Shown: positions 28,429 to 37,009 of the stretch, one piece after another
How the letters are laid out: every line of letters starts with the position of its first letter
Position numbering within the stretch: position 1 is the stretch's first letter
Source: a bacterium
GTDB taxonomy: Bacteria; CLD3; SB21
Assembly: GCA_008933615.1 (NCBI GenBank)
Contig: WBUR01000005.1
Coordinates: 55,613-119,612 of the forward strand
DNA: 64,000 nt
Direction: 5' to 3'
The notes under the pieces: model-generated
Databases searched by the model: none
The model's input: the letters and a program-made list of their open reading frames with translations, nothing else
What the model was told of the DNA's origin: nothing
Program-made: the position numbers and the translations under genes

Positions 28429-29418
28429 TTAATCCGCGGAGACAACGTGAGAGAAATCAAAAACTGATCCGGAATTCTTTGGGTTTCTTGACCATGCCAG
28501 CCTCTTAATTATCATTGCTGGCCATGAAAAAACCCTTCTTATCACCGGTCCGTGTTCTATTTTCGGCATTACGATGGGTTTGAGCTCCGTAATCCATTCA
28601 GGTGGCAGCAAATCACCGTATTGACCTAAGAGCCATTCCGCCTGGCTTATTTGACCTGACATCGACGATGCGATGATTTGCTTAGCGGCGCTAATTTTCC
28701 TTTTGTCATCAGAAAACCCGCGAATAACCTCGGTTCTCTTTAAAAAAAATACATCTGCAAAAACGACTCTACCGTCCCGATGTGTTTTTCTGTTTTCTGT
28801 GAGAGGTTTCCAATATTCCGGCTTTAATCCGATCAGTTCAAAATGCCGCTCATGAAGATATTGGGCCACTTCATGAAAGTGCGGCTCTCCTTGATAAAAC
28901 GGCTGAAAACGAAGTTCGCATTTAATCGCGAGTACATTGGAAAGGAGATGATCGCAACTCTTTATTACTTCAAAATCCAACCCTTCCAAATCCGTTTTCA
29001 GCAAATCAACGGTATCTAAACCCAACGGATCCAGTATTTCCGGCAGCGTAGTCGGGATCACATGCTGAGAAGATCTGGTTTCGTAGAATTTCTGAAGCCC
29101 GTACTGTTCGATAATTTCTTGCTGTGGTTCGCACAGTCCAGAGCAGGCGCTATAATTTCGAATCTTAAATTCTCCCGGAGATTTATCTCCGGCAACAACG
29201 CTGTCAATGAGGTGTTTTCTGTAATAGCGTTGACTTGTTACGCTTTTGTTTCCGCCTGCGTCAATTTCAATCAGCGTGATAGTTTTCAGAAGAGACGACG
29301 GCAGATCGTAGTCAGCATCACCGCCTGAACCCAAATTTACAACCACGAACGATCCTGTGAGCGCTTCGTATAAATTTACAGGCATGAAATTTAAGGCTTC
29401 CCGGTATTTGGATAGCAA
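28429..29418 (-). CDS. FkbM family methyltransferase
   Basis: The 329-residue protein contains VVNLGSGGDADYD near the N-terminus in place of the usual DIGANxG, then the FkbM hallmark LLKTDLEGLDFEVIKSCD and IKCELRFQPFYQGEP. About 90 residues after the methyltransferase core form an additional, less conserved tail. It is likely an O-methyltransferase acting on the polysaccharide or its precursor. It starts 12 bp below the dehydrogenase gene at 29431, so it belongs to the same transcript. Confidence 0.82.
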   Translation of the reverse strand: MLSKYREALNFMPVNLYEALTGSFVVVNLGSGGDADYDLPSSLLKTITLIEIDAGGNKSVTSQRYYRKHLIDSVVAGDKSPGEFKIRNYSACSGLCEPQQEIIEQYGLQKFYETRSSQHVIPTTLPEILDPLGLDTVDLLKTDLEGLDFEVIKSCDHLLSNVLAIKCELRFQPFYQGEPHFHEVAQYLHERHFELIGLKPEYWKPLTENRKTHRDGRVVFADVFFLKRTEVIRGFSDDKRKISAAKQIIASSMSGQISQAEWLLGQYGDLLPPEWITELKPIVMPKIEHGPVIRRVFSWPAMIIKRLAWSRNPKNSGSVFDFSHVVSAD

Positions 29419-29430
29419 GTTTGCAGATTA

Positions 29431-30372
29431 TTACACATTAGAAAATTTGTTATTCTTTATTATTCTGAAACCTTTAATGAGTTCGCAAATTCCTGCTTCG
29501 ACGGTGTGCATAGGCATGTAACCGAGTTTTTCAATTTTCTCATTACTTACGATGTAATTCCTTTGATCAGGATCCTTATTTATTTCAGACGTTGTAATGA
29601 AAAAATCGGGTATCTGCTCTTTGATCTTCATACACAGTTCCATTTTTGAGAGGTTTGCAGAACTTAATCCGACATTGTATGGCTGGTTTTTCATTACTTC
29701 AAAGTGATCCATTGCAAAACAAAAAGCAGATGCCACATCGCGAATATGTATGAAATTGCGTTTAAAATTCGCTTCAAAAAGTACGATGTACTTTTCTGTA
29801 TACGCTTTGTAGGTAAAATCATTTACCAACAGATCAAGGCGCATCCTTGGGCTGAACCCAAATACCGTTGCCAGCCGCAGCGTAATCGCATTTTCGGAAT
29901 CTAATAACGCGCGTTCCGCTTCGACTTTAGTTGTACCATATAATGATATCGGATTCAACGGCGTTTCTTCGGTGCAATAAATACCGTCCTGCCCAATACC
30001 GTATCCGCTGTTGGTCGTTGGATAAATAATTCGTTGATCCTTTGACCGCATTTTATTTATTGATATAATGGCGTCTCGGTTGATGGACACCGTATTATAT
30101 GCATTCTTTTTGGACAAGGGGGCGCCAACAATTGCGGCAAGCGGAATAATGATATCTTTGTCGCGCAGCACGGTTTTAACCACGTTCTCATTACGGACAT
30201 CCTCATTGACTATGTCAAAATCCGGGTTGGAACAACATTCCAACAGCGACGACTGATTAAATGCCAGCGAATCCAAAACTGTAACCTTATATCCCTTTGC
30301 CAGTAAAGTTGGTACAAGAATAGAGCCGATATACCCTGCCCCGCCCGTAACCAGAATTTTCTCTTTTGCCAT
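29431..30372 (-). CDS. NAD-dependent nucleotide-sugar epimerase/dehydratase
   Basis: An extended short-chain dehydrogenase of 313 residues: ILVTGGAGYIGSILV (NAD binding), PTTNSGYG (catalytic Ser/Thr), and LYGTTKVEAE (Tyr-x3-Lys). It resembles UDP-glucose-4-epimerase-like and GDP-heptose-modifying enzymes. Its start overlaps the stop of hddC by one base (TAATG), so a role in processing the GDP-heptose made by HddA and HddC is an attractive inference; the substrate is not directly shown. Confidence 0.82.
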   Translation of the reverse strand: MAKEKILVTGGAGYIGSILVPTLLAKGYKVTVLDSLAFNQSSLLECCSNPDFDIVNEDVRNENVVKTVLRDKDIIIPLAAIVGAPLSKKNAYNTVSINRDAIISINKMRSKDQRIIYPTTNSGYGIGQDGIYCTEETPLNPISLYGTTKVEAERALLDSENAITLRLATVFGFSPRMRLDLLVNDFTYKAYTEKYIVLFEANFKRNFIHIRDVASAFCFAMDHFEVMKNQPYNVGLSSANLSKMELCMKIKEQIPDFFITTSEINKDPDQRNYIVSNEKIEKLGYMPMHTVEAGICELIKGFRIIKNNKFSNV

Positions 30373-31082
30373 TAGTTTTCTTCCTTTAAGTAATCGGATG
30401 CAATGTTATACGTTTCAGGTATCCCAATATCGATGAATTTGCCCGTACAAATAAACCCGAATGCGTTAAATTTTGTCATATTGGGAAGCAGATCTTTCTC
30501 AAGGGATAATACGGTGTTTTCCGGAATGTGATCAAATACAGTTTTCCTAAATAGATAAACACCGCAATTAATATAGCCGCCGGATGAGTTTGGCGCTTTT
30601 TCTTCAAAAGAAACAATTTTGTTGTTAGTCAATATGTTTACCTTACCGAATCTGTTGGCATTTTCAACATGAGTAAGAGCTACGGAAATCGAGGCGTCCT
30701 TTGTGTCGTGCGCTGAAATAAAACTTTGAATATCTATATCAACATAACTATCTCCATTCAGAACGAGAACATTATCTGAATTCGTATACTGTAAGGCTTT
30801 TTTTATTGCGCCTCCGGTGCCGAGGAGGTCTTTTTCCACAGAAAATAATATCTCAAAGCCATAGTCCGAATTATTCTGATATTTCGATATGATTTTATCT
30901 GCTTTGTAGCCAACGGCGATTACGACTCGGGTAATGAACTTGGTTCGACATAACAATTTAAAAACGTACTCCAGAAAAGGCTTACCATTGACCGGAACAA
31001 GAGCCTTCGGCAAGTCTCCGGCTGAATCATTTAAACGTGTTCCCAACCCGCCCGCCAATATCACGGCATCGATATTTTTCAT
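30372..31082 (-). CDS. hddC: Sugar-1-phosphate nucleotidyltransferase, HddC-like
   Basis: The 236-residue nucleotidyltransferase has LAGGLGTRL (9-17) and PKALVPVNGKP (25-35), the nucleotide-binding signature, then VLNGDSYVDID with the metal-binding Asp. Its size and its position directly after a GHMP-type heptose kinase match D-glycero-alpha-D-manno-heptose-1-phosphate guanylyltransferase. It would make GDP-D-glycero-D-manno-heptose for capsule or S-layer glycans. Related mannose-1-phosphate or glucose-1-phosphate transferases are the alternative. Confidence 0.75.
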   Translation of the reverse strand: MKNIDAVILAGGLGTRLNDSAGDLPKALVPVNGKPFLEYVFKLLCRTKFITRVVIAVGYKADKIISKYQNNSDYGFEILFSVEKDLLGTGGAIKKALQYTNSDNVLVLNGDSYVDIDIQSFISAHDTKDASISVALTHVENANRFGKVNILTNNKIVSFEEKAPNSSGGYINCGVYLFRKTVFDHIPENTVLSLEKDLLPNMTKFNAFGFICTGKFIDIGIPETYNIASDYLKEEN

Positions 31083-31085
31083 GCC

Positions 31086-32081
31086 CTAATGCGTTAAATA
31101 AATTATTTTAGAGCCTTCGTTCTCAAAACTAATGTCCACTTGTAACAAACCTTTTAATGCATCTTTTACAGCCTGCTGTTTTTCCGTGGGAACCAAAAAA
31201 AACAAAAAACCGCCGCCGCCGGCCCCTGCGAGTTTACCGCCATAAGCGCCCGCGGCAATGGCTTTACGGTACGCATCATCAATATGACGGTTTGAAATCT
31301 GACTTGACAATTTTTTCTTCAGAGCCCAGCTTTCATCAAGAAGGTTGCCGAGATTCTTAACCATGTCTTCGCCGCGCTCTTCCGAGATTATTTTTTGCGC
31401 CTTAAAGACCATAGCATACATTTTTTGAAGATAAGTGTCTTTGCTTTGATTTTTCATGTTCTCTATTTGTTCAACGGCAATTTCAGTTGCATAACGCGTC
31501 AAGCCGGTATAAAATGCCATGATCGACGCGTTAAGCATATCGTATTTTTCATTTGAAATTACAATCGGCCTAACAGAAAAACCTAGGTTATTAAATTCAA
31601 TAAGATTCAATCCCCCATAAGCTGCATGAACCTGATCCTGACACCCGACATTTTCTTTAATAAGTTGTTGTTCAATATATATCGCTTCTTCGGCAAGTTT
31701 TTGTTTTGAAACAATATTTCCCTCCAAAGCATATAGCGCATTTAAGAAGCCAACAGTAAAAGAAGAAGAGGATCCTAGGCCGGTTCTCGCGGGAAGGTCG
31801 GCAAAAATATGAATATCCAGGTTTCCGCGTAATTTTTTGAAGTTGAGGGTTTCTCTAACGCTGGGATGAATAATGTCTTTTACTTCATTGACTAATTCTG
31901 ATTTTGAATATCCAACTCTAATCTTGTATTCAAAAAAGTCACTTAATTTATTGACGCTGACATAAGTATACTTATTGATCGTGGTTCCGAGAACCGCGCC
32001 GCCGTTTCTTTCGAAGTACTCTTTATAATCCGTCCCGCCGCCAAAAAAACTAAACCGCACCGGTGTTTTTGAAATGATCAC
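31086..32081 (-). CDS. hddA: D-glycero-alpha-D-manno-heptose-7-phosphate kinase, GHMP family
   Basis: The protein has 331 residues and the three GHMP-kinase signatures: TPVRFSFFGGGTDY (6-19), the ATP loop ARTGLGSSSSFTVGFLNAL (98-116), and GGKLAGAGGGGFLFF near the C-terminus. The FFGGGTD and ENVGCQDQVHAAYGG blocks are those of HddA and related heptose kinases. Next to hddC it points to the GDP-heptose pathway; the isomerase (gmhA) and the phosphatase (gmhB) are not in the window. Confidence 0.82.
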   Translation of the reverse strand: MIISKTPVRFSFFGGGTDYKEYFERNGGAVLGTTINKYTYVSVNKLSDFFEYKIRVGYSKSELVNEVKDIIHPSVRETLNFKKLRGNLDIHIFADLPARTGLGSSSSFTVGFLNALYALEGNIVSKQKLAEEAIYIEQQLIKENVGCQDQVHAAYGGLNLIEFNNLGFSVRPIVISNEKYDMLNASIMAFYTGLTRYATEIAVEQIENMKNQSKDTYLQKMYAMVFKAQKIISEERGEDMVKNLGNLLDESWALKKKLSSQISNRHIDDAYRKAIAAGAYGGKLAGAGGGGFLFFLVPTEKQQAVKDALKGLLQVDISFENEGSKIIYLTH

Positions 32082-32131
32082 TGTATAACTCCATTATGAA
32101 ATCCGAACGAAAACCAACTCAAAACCAAATA

Positions 32132-32812
32132 TTAAACCAGCCCTCCGTTAATATTGATTTCCGTGCCGGTAATATAATCGGATTCGAAAATAAATTGCGT
32201 TGCGTTGTAAATATTGATTGGATCACCCAACTTTTTCATTGGGATGGTACTAAGTACGACTTTCATCATATCCTCCGGTACTTCTGAAATCATTCCGATG
32301 TTGTAATAGCCGAGATTCAGGCAGTTCGCAGTGACGTTTTTCAAAGCATTTTCCTTTGATATCACTTTCATCAGACCCCACAGTGCTGCTTTGGAGCTTG
32401 CATAAGCGGATGTGCCAGGAACGCCGATTTGTGGAACGACCGATGCAACGAATATCAATCGGCCGTAGTTTTGTTCCCGCATTAATGGAAGGAGATGTTT
32501 CGACATCAAAAATGCACTGTCCAAATTTCCTTGCATAACAAACCGCCAGTCGTCCAGCGACAATTTGTGCGTAAATCCGTTGAGATTAACTCCGGCGCAG
32601 TGAACAAACCGGATATCTTTCAACTGTTCCTTATGTTTTGACACAAAATCGGTAACCTGTTGTTCATTGCTCACATCCACCCGAACATACCGGTCTGAAT
32701 GCATACTTGGTTTGGTCTTGTTATAAATTCCTATGACGGATTGACCCTCAGCAATATACTTCTCAAGAAGATATTTACCGATGCCACGAGAAGCGCCTGA
32801 TATGATTATCAT
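32132..32812 (-). CDS. Short-chain dehydrogenase/reductase
   Basis: The classical SDR of 226 residues has IISGASRGIGKYL (NADP binding), HCAGVN in place of NNAG, and YASSKAA with the catalytic Tyr/Lys. It resembles FabG, but its location among heptose and repeat-unit genes suggests that it reduces a keto sugar. A short gap of 50 bp separates it from hddA and 90 bp from the export gene. Substrate unknown. Confidence 0.85.
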   Translation of the reverse strand: MIIISGASRGIGKYLLEKYIAEGQSVIGIYNKTKPSMHSDRYVRVDVSNEQQVTDFVSKHKEQLKDIRFVHCAGVNLNGFTHKLSLDDWRFVMQGNLDSAFLMSKHLLPLMREQNYGRLIFVASVVPQIGVPGTSAYASSKAALWGLMKVISKENALKNVTANCLNLGYYNIGMISEVPEDMMKVVLSTIPMKKLGDPINIYNATQFIFESDYITGTEININGGLV

Positions 32813-32902
32813 AAATTAAAGCCTCTAAATTCGTTTAAGCAATTCAACATTGAATTCGATTATCATTGAGTAAAAAAATTTCCTATTAGTCAGTTTTTAT
32901 CA

Positions 32903-34522
32903 TTAATTTTTGACAGCATAATAGATTAGTATTATGGTTGAAGTGATCGCTGCCAGCTGACCCGTAATTGCCAAAACGTCTTTGAATAACTGCCATCCGT
33001 CAATTGGCTCCTTTTCCGGCACAAAGATCACATCCCCGTCTTCGATTTTTGTACCTTCTTCAGCATCGTCCCATTGCTGTCCAAAAGCTTTTATAACAAC
33101 AACGTCTCCACGTTTCGCTATGGATTTGTAGCCACCGGCTTTTTCAATATAATACTTATAGTTCTGCCCGTCCACATAGTCTACAATGCCCGCATGAATG
33201 ACTCCGCCAACCAATGTGATTGTTTTTTTGGCGCGAGTTACATAAACCGAATCTTCAGGTTTTAATTTTATATTATATTTTTCATTGATTTTGCTGCCCT
33301 CAAATAGTTTTGCAAAGTCTGTTTGAACGGGCGGCTGTTCCTGTCTTGATTTAGATTTGAAATAGGATTTTTCAAGATCATTCATATCGGCATAAGGAAC
33401 TTTCTTAAGCCGTTCATATTCAGCATCTGCGCCCTCGACGCCTTTATCACGGTAAATGGTGATTCTCTCAACGGCCACATCCGGCGTAAAACCGCCGGCC
33501 AGTGCAATCGCATCCGTTAATCTGGTGACACCTTCCTCAATTGCATATTTTCCCGGATACATGACTTCGCCCTTAATGACAACATTAGCGTTAGGATGAA
33601 ACAAATATTTTTGACGAAAAAATATTCTATCGTCAGGATAAATCTGAGGATTGGATAGGGTATCCGACGGATTACGAAACAAGCGTTCCAGATCAATTAC
33701 AATTTTTTCGACAGACCGCCCCGTATCTCTCTTAAATCGCACAAGATAAGCTTCGAGAGAATCTACCCCGAATTTCAACCCTCCGCACAACTGAATAATA
33801 TCCGATATCTTTTCACCGGCCACATATTCGTATTCTCCCGGGATAGAAACAGACCCAAACACATGAATGTTTGCATAGATTTCCGGAACGTAAACGACAT
33901 CTCCTTCAGACAAAAAAGGATCCGTTTCCAGTTCGCCGGTGTTTTTTTTCTTGATAAGATCAACCCGTTTGGAAAACCCGTTCTGATTGCGAAGTAGAAT
34001 ATTACGCATGGATCCCATAGACCCTTCGGCTTTATCGATGGCGTCAGAAACTCTGTCTACTCCGGTCACTTCAACAGCTCCGCCCTCCTTTACTAAACCG
34101 GTCACCTGCAGGCGAAAATGTCGCACGGTAATTAAATCAACCGACACATCCACTGTTGGATATACCTTTCGAATTTCGGTAATGATTCTTTCTTTAGCGT
34201 CATTCAGAAATAGATTTTTCACATCGATGACACTGACAGAAGGCACTATGACTTTTCCCTCAGGCGAAATGGGTGTCTTGAAGAATTCATTAACCTGACC
34301 TAAGATAGAAATGAGTAATTCGTCTCCCGGGCCAATTTTGTATTTTTTGGGATCAATAGGTGTTTCAAGATAGGTACGTTGGTTTGCCTGGTCAAATATA
34401 GCATCTCGCTCGGACTTCTTATTCTCTGCATTTCTGTCTGATTGCCGTGAATGGGATTGGCCAAAACAAGGCTGGATCAAAAACAGCATAATCGAAAGAG
34501 TCAAAAAACAACGATTAAACAT
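32903..34522 (-). CDS. Polysaccharide export protein, Wza/SLBB type
   Basis: The protein of 539 residues begins with a signal peptide (to about residue 22; the Cys in IQPCFG lies in no canonical lipobox). YKIGPGDELLISILG begins the Poly_export domain, and several SLBB domains follow (VTGLVKEGGAVEVTG, HVFGSVSIPGEYEY, VIKGEVMYPGKYAIEEG, LVGGVIHAGIVDYV). The C-terminus ends in a hydrophobic helix (about 515-535), as the Wza alpha-helical outer-membrane pore does. It forms the exit channel for the polysaccharide. Four SLBB-like units make it longer than E. coli Wza (about 380). Confidence 0.9.
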   Translation of the reverse strand: MFNRCFLTLSIMLFLIQPCFGQSHSRQSDRNAENKKSERDAIFDQANQRTYLETPIDPKKYKIGPGDELLISILGQVNEFFKTPISPEGKVIVPSVSVIDVKNLFLNDAKERIITEIRKVYPTVDVSVDLITVRHFRLQVTGLVKEGGAVEVTGVDRVSDAIDKAEGSMGSMRNILLRNQNGFSKRVDLIKKKNTGELETDPFLSEGDVVYVPEIYANIHVFGSVSIPGEYEYVAGEKISDIIQLCGGLKFGVDSLEAYLVRFKRDTGRSVEKIVIDLERLFRNPSDTLSNPQIYPDDRIFFRQKYLFHPNANVVIKGEVMYPGKYAIEEGVTRLTDAIALAGGFTPDVAVERITIYRDKGVEGADAEYERLKKVPYADMNDLEKSYFKSKSRQEQPPVQTDFAKLFEGSKINEKYNIKLKPEDSVYVTRAKKTITLVGGVIHAGIVDYVDGQNYKYYIEKAGGYKSIAKRGDVVVIKAFGQQWDDAEEGTKIEDGDVIFVPEKEPIDGWQLFKDVLAITGQLAAITSTIILIYYAVKN

Positions 34523-34527
34523 AAGAC

Positions 34528-35619
34528 TTACCCTATTTTATTTAGTATTGAAACTATTCTCTCTGCGGCCTTCCCGTCCCATAACTGCGGCACCGTGCCG
34601 GTTTTGTAAGTACCGATCATGATATGGTCTATACACGCATATATTTTTTCTTCATCAAGTCCGACCAAGGTATTGGTCCCTACATCAATGGTAACCGGTC
34701 GTTCCGTATTGTCCCGCATCGTAAGACAGGGAATACCCAAATAGGTCGACTCCTCCTGCAGTCCGCCGGAATCGCTGACTACCGCTTTTGCCTGGCTCAT
34801 CAGGCTCAAAAAATCAATGTAACCGATAGGATCAATTAGTTTCAAGTGGCGCATGGACTCCATTCTGCTTTGATAGCCAAATTTTTCAATCATCTTCATA
34901 CTTCGCGGGTGAATCGGAAAAACTACTTGTATTTTTTGTTGAATGATATCAAGTATGCGAAGAATTTTTTCAAGTGACTCAGGATTATCTACATTCGACG
35001 GACGGTGTAAAGTAACGACTATGTACTCATATGGAACCAACTGTAATTGAGACAAAACCGTCGATTCCCGCATGCGCTTTTGCGAAAACACGAGCGAGTC
35101 GATCATTACATTGCCTGTAAAATAAATCTGTTCCGGTTTTTTCCCTTCCGCCAGTAAATGATCATTCCCACTTTGCTCCGTCGTAAACAGATAATCGGAT
35201 ACCGCGTCGGTTACGATGCGGTTGATTTCCTCCGGCATCGTTTTGTCAAAGCTTCTTAATCCCGCCTCCACATGCGCCACTCTCACATTCATTTTCGATG
35301 CAGTAACAGAACAGGCCAGAGTTGAGTTCACATCGCCAACTACGATAACAAGATCCGGTTTTTCTTTTTCAACTACCGCTTCAAAGCGGCTCATGACCTC
35401 GGCCGTTTGTTTTGCGTGCGATCCGGATCCAACGTTAAGAAAAACATCAGGCTCCGGAATTTGAAGATCACTAAAAAAAACGTCCGACATCTTTGCATCG
35501 TAATGCTGTCCCGTGTGCACGAGTACCGATTGCTGTGTAGGAAATTTTTTCAGTTCTCTTAGAATCGGGGCTACTTTCATGAAATTCGGGCGAGCGCCTA
35601 CTACGCTGATTATTTTCAA
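34528..35619 (-). CDS. wecB: UDP-N-acetylglucosamine 2-epimerase (non-hydrolysing), copy 2
   Basis: A second WecB-type enzyme of 363 residues: VVGARPNFMKVAPIL, HTGQHYDAKMSDVFF, VVGDVNSTLA, HVEAGLRSFD, MPEEINR, TLHRPSNVD and DSGGLQEESTYLGIP. It belongs to a different subgroup from the copy at 21423 (here LHRPSNVD instead of TGHRRES, and NTERPVT). Together with the nucleotide-sugar dehydrogenase 27 bp upstream it could supply UDP-ManNAc and its uronate. Confidence 0.93.
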   Translation of the reverse strand: MKIISVVGARPNFMKVAPILRELKKFPTQQSVLVHTGQHYDAKMSDVFFSDLQIPEPDVFLNVGSGSHAKQTAEVMSRFEAVVEKEKPDLVIVVGDVNSTLACSVTASKMNVRVAHVEAGLRSFDKTMPEEINRIVTDAVSDYLFTTEQSGNDHLLAEGKKPEQIYFTGNVMIDSLVFSQKRMRESTVLSQLQLVPYEYIVVTLHRPSNVDNPESLEKILRILDIIQQKIQVVFPIHPRSMKMIEKFGYQSRMESMRHLKLIDPIGYIDFLSLMSQAKAVVSDSGGLQEESTYLGIPCLTMRDNTERPVTIDVGTNTLVGLDEEKIYACIDHIMIGTYKTGTVPQLWDGKAAERIVSILNKIG

Positions 35620-35646
35620 ATAACATGTCTCCTGTGTTTCAAACGC

Positions 35647-36972
35647 CTACAAACTTTTTCCGGAACCCAGTACAAATATTTTTTCGCGCCCGGCCGTCAC
35701 ATGTTTTGTAGCATTACGTGTATCAACAATTAGCGGCGCATTTTCAACGATCATATTCATATCGTACCGGCTGTGATCGGTTCCAATAAATACACAGTCA
35801 ACTTTCTTTAAGAGTTCCTTCGTTAAGAGCTGTGATGTAAATTTCTTATTCAACACTTCCACCTCCGGCACATGAGGGTCGTTGTACATCAGATGTTCAA
35901 ATCCTTTTTGAAGCATGATCTGCATCACCATCAGAGAAGGCGAGTGGCGGATGTCGTCCACGTCTTTTTTGAAGGAAGCGCCCAAAATCAAAATTTTTGC
36001 TTTTTTTAGCGGAGTGCCTTTATGCGCCAATGCTTCGACGATCATCGAATAAACATAGTGCGGCATGTTTTCATTAACCTCGGCGGCGAGTTCGATAAAG
36101 TTAGTATGGAAGTCATAACCACGGGCTTTCCAAGAGAGGTAATAGGGATCGATCAGAATACAATGTCCGCCGATTCCAGGGCCCGGGTAGAACGGCATAA
36201 ACCCGAATGGTTTTGTGGATGCGGCATGAATGACCTCCCACATATCAATGCCGCCCATACGATCACACAATTGCGCCAATTCATTAACCAGCGCAATATT
36301 GACGCTGCGAAAAATATTTTCAAGTAATTTGGACATTTCAGCAATGCGCGGATTGGAAACCGGCACGACTTTTTCAATAATCTGTGCATTAATCAAACAA
36401 GCCAGTTCGGTACACTTTTTTGATACACCGCCGACAACAACCGGCGTATTAGCGGTACTAAATTTCTTATTACCCGGATCGATACGCTCCGGCGAAAACG
36501 CCAAATAATAATCTAGCCCTACGCGGAGCCCGGTTTTTTCCAATATAGGCATTACGATGCCTTCCGTCGTATCGGGAAATGTCGTACTTTTCAAAATGAT
36601 CAACTGGCCCTTTCGTAATCCTTTGGCGATACCATCGGCGGCATTGACAATGTAAGTTACGTCCGGCTCTTTGTTTTCCGTAAACGGCGTCGGCACGCAG
36701 ATATAAATAACATCAAGTTCTTTAATGCCTTCATAATTGGTGGAAGCCTTGATTTTACCGGCCTTCCAGCATTTTTCAAAACGATCATTCGGAATATCTT
36801 CGATATAGTTGTGTCCGTTATTGACGTTTTTTACTTTCTGTTCGTCCACATCGATCCCAAACGTAGAATAACCGTTTGCCGCAAATTCCACTGCTAAAGG
36901 CAACCCTACGTATCCCAGTCCTATAACGCCGATCGTAGCTTTTTTTTCTTTAATCTTGTTTTCCAGACTCAC
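35647..36972 (-). CDS. Nucleotide-sugar 6-dehydrogenase (WbpA/WecC-like)
   Basis: The 441-residue enzyme oxidises C6 of a UDP-HexNAc to the uronate using NAD. GVIGLGYVGLPLA (15-27) binds NAD, FSPERIDPGN (159-168) is a subgroup block, and Cys271 in GPGIGGHCILIDPYYLSW is the catalytic thiol. The FSPERxxPG and GIGGHCxxxDPYYL blocks are those of UDP-GlcNAc/UDP-ManNAc dehydrogenases rather than UDP-glucose dehydrogenase. A paralogue of the UDP-glucose type lies directly upstream. Confidence 0.92.
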   Translation of the reverse strand: MSLENKIKEKKATIGVIGLGYVGLPLAVEFAANGYSTFGIDVDEQKVKNVNNGHNYIEDIPNDRFEKCWKAGKIKASTNYEGIKELDVIYICVPTPFTENKEPDVTYIVNAADGIAKGLRKGQLIILKSTTFPDTTEGIVMPILEKTGLRVGLDYYLAFSPERIDPGNKKFSTANTPVVVGGVSKKCTELACLINAQIIEKVVPVSNPRIAEMSKLLENIFRSVNIALVNELAQLCDRMGGIDMWEVIHAASTKPFGFMPFYPGPGIGGHCILIDPYYLSWKARGYDFHTNFIELAAEVNENMPHYVYSMIVEALAHKGTPLKKAKILILGASFKKDVDDIRHSPSLMVMQIMLQKGFEHLMYNDPHVPEVEVLNKKFTSQLLTKELLKKVDCVFIGTDHSRYDMNMIVENAPLIVDTRNATKHVTAGREKIFVLGSGKSL

Positions 36973-37009
36973 GTGTGTTTTTCCTTATGAATTATACAAA
37001 ATAATTTGG

